Assembly: GCA_963727235.1 (NCBI GenBank)
Contig: CAVSFZ010000012.1
Coordinates: 62,001-126,000 of the forward strand
Source of the DNA: CAVPTL01 sp963727235
GTDB lineage: Bacteria > Actinomycetota > Thermoleophilia > Gaiellales > JAICJC01
DNA length: 64,000 nucleotides
Direction of reading: 5' to 3'
The position numbers and the translations under genes are program-made. Positions 56,829-64,000 of the stretch are shown here, piece after piece; within the stretch, counting starts at the first letter, position 1; every line of letters begins with the position of its first letter. The notes below the pieces were generated by a model, which did not search any database, had not been told where the DNA came from, and saw only the letters and a program-made list of their open reading frames with translations.

Positions 56829-58464
56829 ATGCGTACAGGCGGCGTGTTTCGGGCGGTGTTGGGTAACGGCGATTTGCGTCGGGTGCTGCTCGCCTACGTC
56901 GGCTTCACGGCGTCGGAGTACGCGGTGTGGCTGGCGATGCTGGTGTATGCCTATGACCAGGGTGGGACAACGACCGCCGGTTTGGTGGCGGTCGTCCAGC
57001 TCGTGCCGGCGGCGATTTTCGCGCCTTTTGCCGCGGCGTTGGGTGATACGCATCGGCCGGTGAGGGTGCTTGCGGTCGGCTATGTGGTGCAGGCGGTGGC
57101 GATGGGTGCCACTGCCGCGGTGATCCTGACCGGCGCCGATGCGCCGATCGCCTACCTGTGTGGGGCGGTGGCCGCGACGGCTGTGACCATCACGCGCCCC
57201 ACTCAGGCGGTGCTGACGCCCGCCTTGGCGCACTCGGCTGAGGAACTGACAGCCACGAACGTCGTTATGGGCTGGGTCGAAAACGGGAGCGTGCTGGTCG
57301 CGACGGCAGCAACCGGGGTGCTGCTCGCCGCGGCTGGGCCGGGGACAGTGTTCGTCATCTGCGCGATGTTGGGAGCGTTATCGTCGGTGTTGGTCGTGGG
57401 AGTGTCCGGTCCACCCGCGGCCAGTGAGGCGGCTGATTCAGGGCCGTTCGATGAGGCGGTGGCCGGGTTTCGAGCCTTGGCGCATCACAGCGGACCTCGT
57501 CTTGTGGTCGGCCTGCTCGGACTCGAGAACATCATCTGGGGTGCGCTTGACCTGCTGTTTGTCGTGCTCGCCCTGGACCTGCTGTCGGTCGGCTCGGGGT
57601 GGGTGGGGTACTTCAATGCGGTGTTCTCGGCGGGCGGTGTTGCCGGGGCGGCGGTTGCCGTGGTGCTGGTCGGGCGCCGCGTACCTGGCGCCGCCGATCG
57701 TGATGGCGTTGGTCGTGTGGGGCCTCACGTTCGTCGCGATCGCCGCTACCGCGACGCTTCCCGCGGCAGTGGTGCTGCTCGTCGTCGGCGGCGCGGCACG
57801 GGCACTCCTGGATGTGGCCGCTCGCACGCTGCTTCAGCGGATCTCGCCCGCCGACGTGCTCGGCCGTGTGTTCGGGGTGCTGGAGGGAACGGCGATGGCC
57901 GGCATGGCGATCGGACAGGTGCTGGTTGCGGTGCTGGTCGCCCTTGGCGGCGCCCGGGCTGCACTGGCCGGGGTGGGTGTGCTGCTGCTCGTAACGACCC
58001 TGCTGCTGGGGCGCCGGCTGATGGTGATCGACCGCGGCGCGCGCGTCCCCATCGTCGAGATCTCACTGCTTCGCGCCATGCGCCTGTTCCGCGCCCTGCC
58101 ACCGCCCGCGATCGAAGGCATCGCACACGCGCTCGAGCCGGTTGAAGCCGCCGACGGCGAGATCATCATCCGCCAGGGAGACATCGGCGAGCGCTACTAC
58201 GCCATCGCAGACGGCACTGTCGCGGTGTCGCGAGACGGGCACCGCATCGCGACGCTCGGACGGGCCGAGGGGTTCGGCGAGATCGCTCTGCTCGAAGACG
58301 TACCACGCACCGCGACCGTCACCGCAGTCGGCACGGTACGGCTCCAAGCGCTGGACAAGGAGTCGTTCGTCACCGCCCTGACCGGGCACTCACCATCGAT
58401 GGCCGAGGCGAAAGGCGTGGTGACCGCCCGCCGCATCGAACTCGACACCCTCGACACGCCATAG
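56829..58464 (+). CDS. MFS transporter with C-terminal cyclic-nucleotide-binding domain, frameshifted
   Basis: About 545 aa when joined near 57675. About 12 helices of a major facilitator protein (RVLLAYVGFTASEYAVWLAML, AVVQLVPAAIFAPFAAALG) end near 58020; a cNMP-binding-type domain follows (about residues 415-530) with IIIRQGDIGERYYAIADGTVAV and GFGEIALLEDVPRTATVTA, the latter containing the phosphate-binding cassette. The domain may sense a cyclic nucleotide or only regulate activity. Starts 123 nt after tRNA-Leu. Confidence 0.82.
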
Positions 58465-58487
58465 CGCACCGGCGGACGGACAGCCTC

Positions 58488-58790
58488 TTACCCGGGGCGA
58501 GTGAATTCCGAAGCGATGACCGCCTGACCTCGCGACGTCAGGCTGAACCGGACGGCCTTCACCGGCCGGTACTCCGGATCATCGAGGAAGCCCCGTACCG
58601 CAGCCGCGTCGGCAAAGCGCAGCACAACGGTGCTGTTGGGAGGGTCACCCTCCGCCGGCTCCGCGTCGAACCCAGCGACCAGCACCTCCCCGCCGTGCTT
58701 CTCCAGCAACGGCCTCATCCTCGGCAAGTACTCCGAGCGGTACCGGTCAACATCATCCACCTGCTGCATCAATACGAAATACGCTGCCAT
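58488..58790 (-). CDS. DUF1330-like protein
   Basis: 100 aa from the ATG at 58790. MAAYFVLMQQVDDVDRYRSEY, then GGEVLVAGFDAEPAEGD and VVLRFADAAAVRGFLDDPEYRPVKAVR: the ferredoxin-like dimeric fold of DUF1330. Function unknown in the family. The open frame extends to 59030 without similarity. Confidence 0.85.
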   Translation of the reverse strand: MAAYFVLMQQVDDVDRYRSEYLPRMRPLLEKHGGEVLVAGFDAEPAEGDPPNSTVVLRFADAAAVRGFLDDPEYRPVKAVRFSLTSRGQAVIASEFTRPG

Positions 58791-58887
58791 CGGAATCCTC
58801 ACTTTCGGCCGGCACAGAGACGTCGCCCGGCACGCGCGAGAGCCTACCGCGACCGACGGCAACGGTGTCGTGCAGTCCGACGAGGAA

Positions 58888-59283
58888 TCACCATTCCGGG
58901 GGCCGGCGCGTACTGCGGCGGCGCCGTGTGGATTGCCGGAAGCGCCACCACTCCGCCGCTCGTGTCCACGGCGGGCGGGCGCGGATCTGGCCGAGAGCGC
59001 GGCGCAGGCGAGCCACGGCGCCGCCGTCAATCATGAGGATCAACGCAGAGACTGCGAGGACGGAGGCACCGGTGATCACGACTTTGGGCGAGGCATCCGG
59101 CACGGGATCCGGCACCAAATCAAACAGCGGGGTAGCCGCCCATATATATGCCGCGACGACCGTCAACCCCGCCAGTTGGACGAGGCCGCGTCCGGCAAAC
59201 CGCGCCACCACACCTGCCCGCATACCCAGCGTGGGCGTATGCCGAATTGTCGGCTGCAACTCGCTGCCGCGACCGTCCCTCAT
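58888..59283 (-). CDS. Hypothetical membrane protein
   Basis: 131 aa from the ATG at 59283 (MRDGRGSELQPT). Two likely helices (LVQLAGLTVVAAYIWAA; VVITGASVLAVSALILMI) and a very Arg-rich C-terminus. The Arg-rich end resembles shadow coding, so the real protein might be shorter or the gene spurious. Confidence 0.35.
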   Translation of the reverse strand: MRDGRGSELQPTIRHTPTLGMRAGVVARFAGRGLVQLAGLTVVAAYIWAATPLFDLVPDPVPDASPKVVITGASVLAVSALILMIDGGAVARLRRALGQIRARPPWTRAAEWWRFRQSTRRRRSTRRPPEW

Positions 59284-59453
59284 GATCCAAGCGTATGTAC
59301 ACCCGCGCCGCCCGACCCCGGAAGACTTCCCAGGTTCCCACTTCCCGGACGCGGCCGCCGGTCTCGGATCCTTCCTCGGCTCGGGAGCACGGAGTGACTG
59401 AGCCGTAAGCGGTTCGTAAGCGAACCACAAGTGGCGGCGTGCATGATCGCGGG

Positions 59454-60392
59454 ATGAACATCAAGAGCAAGCGCGTGGTGGTCGGTGTCGCTGCTGGGTT
59501 AGGCGCGGTCGCGGTGATGGTTTCAGGCTTGGGCTTGGCGGCAGGCGCTTCGGCACCGAAGCAGTCCAAGCCCGGGTCTGCCGGAGTGTTCGCGCAGGCA
59601 CGCGGGTGGATCGCAGTTGGGGGCAACCCGGTGGTGGCGTTTGACCCAGCCGACCCGAGCAAGCGAGTGGTGGTCGCACACGGATACGGAGATCCGCTGG
59701 CATGGTCACGTGACGGATCCAAGCTTCTGATCTTCCGAGAAACCGGGTTGTACGTCGTTGGCGGCCACGGCTCTCAGGTTCGAGTCGGACCGAAAGGTGC
59801 AGCGAGTGGGTCGTTTACCCCCGACGGCTCGAAGGTCATCTACGGGTACAACAACAGCATCTACCGGGTGAGTTCGAGCGGTGGACGGCCACGAATCATC
59901 GCCAGGGGTACCGCCAAGTCCGCGTACCCGTTCCCCTACTGGACTGGTGGACAGCTCTCTCCCAACGGAACCACGATCGTGTACGGATTCGGAGGGCTTG
60001 GACTGATGCGAAGCGACGGCACTCACCGGCGACCACTCGTGACGACACGCAGAGTCGTCGCACTCACCGGACATCCAGACGCCAACCAGATCGCCGCACT
60101 CGGGTGGTTCCCCGACAGCCACAGGATCCTGTTTATCGCCCTGAACCAAAGCACCACCCACTGCGCGCTGCTGACGATCAACACCAACGGCACCAACCTC
60201 CGACACTGGGGCACGCCGGGCTTCTGCCCCATGCGCGCGGCCATATCACCCGATCAACACCGCGTCGCGTTCACAACCTCGGAATCCCCCCTCGAAGTAA
60301 CCATCACTGGATGGGACGGCAGCGACCCACGAAAACTCCGCTTCTCCACCAATCCCGGTGGCCTCTCGCTCGCCTGGAACTCCCTCCAGTGA
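59454..60392 (+). CDS. Secreted TolB-like beta-propeller protein
   Basis: 312 aa from the ATG at 59454. Signal peptide at about 8-32 (VVVGVAAGLGAVAVMVSGLG). The mature part has WD40/TolB-like repeats: PLAWSRDGSKLLIF, GSFTPDGSKVIYG, GQLSPNGTTIVYG and AAISPDQHRVAFT, each with the S-D/N-G-x-x-I core. Likely a binding module outside the cell; the partner is unknown. Ends 28 nt before the convergent GST gene. Confidence 0.8.
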   Translation: MNIKSKRVVVGVAAGLGAVAVMVSGLGLAAGASAPKQSKPGSAGVFAQARGWIAVGGNPVVAFDPADPSKRVVVAHGYGDPLAWSRDGSKLLIFRETGLYVVGGHGSQVRVGPKGAASGSFTPDGSKVIYGYNNSIYRVSSSGGRPRIIARGTAKSAYPFPYWTGGQLSPNGTTIVYGFGGLGLMRSDGTHRRPLVTTRRVVALTGHPDANQIAALGWFPDSHRILFIALNQSTTHCALLTINTNGTNLRHWGTPGFCPMRAAISPDQHRVAFTTSESPLEVTITGWDGSDPRKLRFSTNPGGLSLAWNSLQ

Positions 60393-60419
60393 CCACCATG
60401 CTGGGCCAGACGAGACTGG

Positions 60420-61067
60420 TCAGGCGGTTGTGCGCTCGTCGAGGCCGACGTCTTCGAGGCCCTCGGTCTGCATCGCCTCGGCCACGGCAGCGCGCGCTTT
60501 GATTTGGCGGTAGTGACGGCCCAAGTTGGGCTGATCCCACCATCGCGTCGGCAGATTCCGGCCCCACCGGGTGACCATGAACAGGAACAGGTCGGCGGTA
60601 CTCAGGTCGTCCAGCAGGTATTCCCGCCCGTCCAGCTCCCGCTCGATGAACTGCCGCATCCGATCGAGGTCGCGTTCAGCCTGCAGCGCGACGCCGGACA
60701 CGCCCTCGGGGTCACTCGTGTACCGGTCGGGATAGATCCTCACATGCAAGGTGGCCTGGACGGTATTGGTGAGGTAGGCCATCCACCGATACCACGCCGC
60801 CCGCTCGGCCGTGCCCAGCGGCGGCGCCAGCCCGGCCTCGGGATGAGTGTCGGCAAGGTGCATCACCACCGCCGCCGCCTCGTACACGACCAGGCTCCCG
60901 TCCACGAGCGTGGGCACCCGCCGATGGGGATTCAGAGACTCGTATCCCGGTGGCGTGATGTCGTCGCCCTGGCCCTCCACCCGCACCAGCCGGTGCTCAG
61001 CCCCCACCTCGAGCAACGTGATGTGCGCGACCAGCGAGGCGGCACCGGGCCTGTAGTAGAGATCCAT
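60420..61067 (-). CDS. Glutathione S-transferase-family protein
   Basis: 215 aa from the ATG at 61067 (a GTG one codon up is possible). Thioredoxin-like N-terminal domain (MDLYYRPGAASLVAHITLLE, VPTLVDGSLVVYEAAAVVMHL) and helical C-terminal domain (YLLDDLSTADLFLFMVTRW). GSTs conjugate thiols to electrophiles; many actinobacteria lack glutathione and use mycothiol instead, so the thiol is uncertain. Confidence 0.88.
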   Translation of the reverse strand: MDLYYRPGAASLVAHITLLEVGAEHRLVRVEGQGDDITPPGYESLNPHRRVPTLVDGSLVVYEAAAVVMHLADTHPEAGLAPPLGTAERAAWYRWMAYLTNTVQATLHVRIYPDRYTSDPEGVSGVALQAERDLDRMRQFIERELDGREYLLDDLSTADLFLFMVTRWGRNLPTRWWDQPNLGRHYRQIKARAAVAEAMQTEGLEDVGLDERTTA

Positions 61068-61119
61068 CACGGCAATCCGGCCGCCATCATAGTGGCCCAG
61101 GCGCGTCTACAATTCAGCC

Positions 61120-61302
61120 ATGACCCTGACTCGCCGGGAACAAAAGAAGCGCCAGATGGTCAGAACCGGCTACGCCGGCCTGGCTGTGGGGGTCGTGATC
61201 CTGCTGTTCGCCCTGTCGGCCGGCTCGATCCTGTTCGGAGTGCTAGGCGCCGTGGTGCTGGCGATCTCGGGTTGGGCTACCCGAGCCGTCCGCTCGTTGT
61301 AG
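61120..61302 (+). CDS. Small membrane protein, 60 aa
   Basis: Basic N-terminus (MTLTRREQKKRQMVRT) then two helices (GLAVGVVILLFALSAGSIL; FGVLGAVVLAISGWATRA). Looks like a genuine small integral protein with the positive-inside pattern. Starts 52 nt from the divergent GST. Function unknown; 150 nt without visible features follow. Confidence 0.6.
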   Translation: MTLTRREQKKRQMVRTGYAGLAVGVVILLFALSAGSILFGVLGAVVLAISGWATRAVRSL

Positions 61303-61450
61303 CCCCATCGCCGCCTGAGCACCGCGCCTGGTCGCCGAGGATCGGCTGTACCCCAGCTCCCGGTTGTGTGTCCACGTCATCGGCATACCCCGAGTGTTCC
61401 CCGTCGGGCATGGCTGTACACCTAGGTCACACTGGTGCTGTCACTGGGTA

Positions 61451-62194
61451 TCAAGCCAGGAGATCGGGAATCGCAAGCCTGGCGGTGAGTCCCCCGTCCA
61501 CGGGAATCACTGCGCCGCTCACAAACGACGCCGCCTCACTGCAGAGGTACCCGACCAGGTCGGCGACCTCGTGTGGCTCGCCCACCCTGCCAAGCGGATG
61601 AGATGCCGCCAGCGCCCGCTGCCGAGCCCGTGGGTGGTGCCGCTCGAACAGATCGGTGCGCACAAACCCCGGCGCCACCGCGTTTACTCGGATGCCTTTG
61701 GGCCCGAGTTCGACCGCAAGCGCACGAGTGAGCTGGTGAAGGCCGCCCTTGGCCGCCGCGTATGCCACCAACCCCGGCGCCACACCCAGTCCCATGGACG
61801 AGCCGATGTTCACGATCGCAGCCGCGCCCAGACGCCTCCAGGCGCTCGGCCAAACCACGGCTGAGGAGGTACGCCGAGGTGAGGTTCACCTCGACTGTCT
61901 CATCCCAGCTCTGCTCGCCGGTGTCGGCGATCGAGTTGAGCTTCCGCCAGCGCCGGCGTTGTTGACCAACACGTCGAGGCCGTCGACCTGTGACAGCTCG
62001 GCGATCAGACCGGTCACGGAAGCACGATCGAGCAGATCGCACACCAGCGCTCGGGCCGAGAGCTTGGCGGCGGCCGCCTCGAGCCGCTCTCGGTCGCGCC
62101 CGACGATGATCACGTCCGATCCCCGGCCTCTGAGCACCTCTGCGATCGCCAGCCCGATCCCCCGTCCACCACCCGTGACCACGGCGACGCTCAT
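61451..62194 (-). CDS. Short-chain dehydrogenase/reductase, two frameshifts
   Basis: About 248 aa. From the ATG at 62194 the N-terminus reads TGGGRGIGLAIAEVL and LVNNAGAGG (NAD(P) binding). Breaks near 61945 and 61830 bring the next frames, with WDETVEVNLTSAYLLSRGL and then IVNIGSSMGLG, catalytic Tyr/Lys in YAAAKGGLHQL, RVNAVAPGFVRTDL and VIPVDGGLTAR. An oxidoreductase of alcohols or ketones; substrate unknown. ATG overlaps the stop of the upstream SDR gene. Confidence 0.85.
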
Positions 62195-62966
62195 TTGGCG
62201 AGGCCCCCGTGCACCTCGACCACAGTCGAGGTGACGTAGGAACCGTCATCCGACGCCAGAAACGCCGCCACTCCGGCGATCTCCGTCGCACTGACCGACT
62301 CGGCCCAGGGCGGTGGTAGCCAGGAGGTCACGGGTGACCCGCTCCCCCGCGAACGCCGCTTCGAGCATCGGCGTCTCGATCAGTCCCGGACAGATCGCAA
62401 CCGCCCGCAGCCCATCCCCGCCCCACGTCTGGGCGATGCTCTTGGTCAGGGCAATCAGTGCGCCCTTGCTGGCCGAGTACGCGTGGGCCCCGGATCCCCG
62501 CCGGTGCCGGCCGTGGACGAGACGTTGATGACCACCGGAGCCGCGCTCTGCAAGAGATGCGGAATGGCATGCTTGCAGAAGAGGTATGTCCCGGTGACGT
62601 TGACCGCGAAGGTGTCGTCCCAGACCTCGCGCTCAACGTCCACCACCGGCCCGTCTCGTCCCGCCAGCCTCACCCCGGCGTTGTGTAGAGCACGTCGATA
62701 CCGCCGAACGCCTCGACGGTTGCAGCGACGACCGCGGCCACTTCGGCCTCGTCGCGCAGGTCGGCGACACGCCAGACGGCATCCCCGCCCGAAGCGTTGA
62801 TGCGCGCGCACAACTGCTCGAGGGGGTCGCGATGCAGATCGGTCAGCGCGACCCGGGCTCCCTCGGCGGTGAGCCGCTCAGCCACCGCCACCCCCTGGCC
62901 GCCGCAGGCGCCTGTGACAATCACCCGCCGGCCTTCAAGTCTGCGCAGGGTTTCGCTGGGGCTCAC
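62191..62966 (-). CDS. Second short-chain dehydrogenase/reductase, three frameshifts
   Basis: About 258 aa. GTG start at 62966 with AAGGAG 7 nt upstream. First frame VIVTGACGGQGVAVAERL (Rossmann motif TGxxxGxG) and IDVLY; after 62685 NNAGVRLAGRDGPVV and VNVTGTYLFCKHAI; after about 62498 YSASKGALIALTKSIAQTW (catalytic Tyr and Lys); after about 62305 SVSATEIAGVAAFLASDDG to the end at VEVHGGLAK. Arranged in tandem with the other SDR, so both may act on one pathway. Upstream frame to 63197 is not needed. Confidence 0.82.
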
Positions 62967-63293
62967 CGCTGACTCCTTCGGTCTCGCTGGTCTGGCAGAG
63001 TCTATCGATCGTACTGGGTCGACAGATCGACTATCTGACAATCGCTCCATGAATCCGCATAGTTGAGCGGTTTCTTGGATTGACAACGTTCGCGTCGACG
63101 CAGAAAAAATTGGTACGACAAGCTTGACATATGACAGTCGGACTGGTTCAATGCCCCCACAGCGGTGCAGTGTCCAGCACCAAGCACCGCCGTGCAAGCT
63201 TCATCTCAAGGACGCACACGTCCGAAGACGTGCGTTGCCGTGGTCCAACACGGCCCGCACCGGGTGATTGTCATGACCAACGGAAGGAGTGTC
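62967..63293. promoter_or_regulatory. Divergent regulatory region between SDR pair and APC permease
   Basis: 327 nt without a supported gene; lower GC than around it. On the plus side TTGACA boxes occur at 63080-63085 and 63124-63129, each with weak -10s. A stem CACGTC/GACGTG with CGAA loop (63217-63232) lies in the presumed leader of the permease. GGAAGGAG precedes the permease GTG. Likely holds both promoters. Confidence 0.45.
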
Positions 63294-64000
63294 GTGAGCA
63301 ACACAGAGTCCATGCCCCCAGCGGACGCGCCCTCGCCGGGCGCGACACCAGGGCTGTTCGCGCGAAACGCCACCGGACTCGTCCGGGGTGTCTCGACGAA
63401 GTCGGCCTTGATCATGAATATCGTCCCGGGACACCCGACGTTCGTGCTAGCGGTGAGCTTCTTCTTCGTCTTCTCACTGTTCCCGGGTGGTAACTATCTG
63501 CTTGGCTTGTTGCTGACGGTGCCGATGGCGCTTGCGTTGGCGTATGCGTGGGGACTCCTGGTCGCGATGATCCCTCGTTCGGGCGGCGACTACATGCTGG
63601 TCAGCCGAGTGTTGCACCCCTTGGTTGGTGTGATATCGAGCTTCTGTATGACGGTTGCGGTGGTCTTGTCCGCAGCCTTCTTTGGGATCGCCACGTCGAC
63701 CCTCGCGCTCGGGCCTGGCCTGATAGTGATCGGTTTGTCCGGACATCACCCGACCCTGGTCGACTGGGGTAACACGCTCCTGACCTCGACTAGCTGGCAG
63801 TTCTTCGTCGGCGTCTTGATGATGCTGCTCGCAACCCTCCCGCTGCTCGGCAGCTGGCGGTTCACGCTGCTTATTCAAAACGTGTGGTTCTGGATGACGA
63901 CAGGCAGTTTGGCGGCGTGTGTTCTGGTCGCGATCTTCACCTCGAAAAGCTCGTTCATCAACAACTTCAATAGCTTCGCCGAGCCCTACACGCACAAGGC
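63294..64000 (+). CDS. APC-family amino acid permease, partial at the window edge
   Basis: 235 codons without a stop, cut by the window end. GTG at 63294 with GGAAGGAG 5 nt upstream. N-terminus (SNTESMPPADAPSPGATPG) then helices: FVLAVSFFFVFSLFPGGNYL, LLLTVPMALALAYAWGLLVAM, with IPRSGGDYMLVSRVLHPLVG, the conserved PRSGGxY region of amino acid-polyamine-organocation transporters. Imports or exchanges amino acids; substrate unknown. Confidence 0.85.
   Translation, partial: MSNTESMPPADAPSPGATPGLFARNATGLVRGVSTKSALIMNIVPGHPTFVLAVSFFFVFSLFPGGNYLLGLLLTVPMALALAYAWGLLVAMIPRSGGDYMLVSRVLHPLVGVISSFCMTVAVVLSAAFFGIATSTLALGPGLIVIGLSGHHPTLVDWGNTLLTSTSWQFFVGVLMMLLATLPLLGSWRFTLLIQNVWFWMTTGSLAACVLVAIFTSKSSFINNFNSFAEPYTHK

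Overview
The window is high-GC, gene-dense DNA from an actinobacterium. A CysO/CysM/Mec+ cysteine operon, NarL-type two-component pairs, a secretin-less Tad/Flp pilus cluster, LCP and NlpC/P60 cell-wall proteins, and an initiator tRNA with a C1/U72 mismatch all fit Actinomycetota. The 'gtgcctggcac' palindromes and the fused Tad genes make me think of Thermoleophilia, but that placement is inference. Genes commonly overlap by 4 nt (ATGA, GTGA or TTGA), so much translation is probably coupled.

Layout. 0-9 kb: pyrophosphatase, MeaB GTPase, HisC, a LON-domain protein, a DMT transporter, gamma-glutamyltransferase, FtsZ directly after a ParA-type ATPase, and an M48 protease. 9-18 kb: a cupredoxin, a large YfhO-like membrane protein, acyl-CoA dehydrogenase, an M24 peptidase and two tandem amidohydrolases. 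18-21 kb: rhodanese-MoeB, CysO, CysM and Mec+, a complete protein-bound-sulfur cysteine pathway. 21-25 kb: an Lrp regulator, PhhB, a CNNM/CorC protein, a MazF-type toxin-antitoxin pair and small ORFs. 25-29 kb: NarL regulator, histidine kinase, and a GGDEF protein with a degenerate HD-GYP-like tail, then Lgt.

30-45.5 kb is the Tad/Flp pilus region: CpaB, CpaE, CpaF, a von Willebrand A-TadB fusion, TadC, two VWA-TadG paralogues and two Flp pilins. Interspersed are an HD-GYP phosphodiesterase, RidA, PadR, XRE and winged-helix regulators and an LCP protein. A sigma-28/WhiG-like promoter candidate precedes cpaB. The pilus ATPases and platform proteins are intact or nearly so; no prepilin peptidase lies in the window.

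45-64 kb: secreted and NHL-repeat proteins, an ABC exporter operon with a histidine kinase and a convergent response regulator, an NlpC/P60 hydrolase, a kinase-less 7TM sensor-like protein, tRNA-fMet, Ppx, tRNA-Leu, an MFS-cNMP fusion, a beta-propeller, a GST, two SDR genes and a truncated APC permease at the right edge.

A caution for every reading: about 16 genes, including lgt and parA, are split by single-base shifts although their conserved motifs continue in the next frame. I read this as mostly uncorrected sequencing indels, and I give such genes one span with approximate break points. Six 'tgaataa...ttattca' palindromes sit at gene ends and in several cases supply the stop codon.
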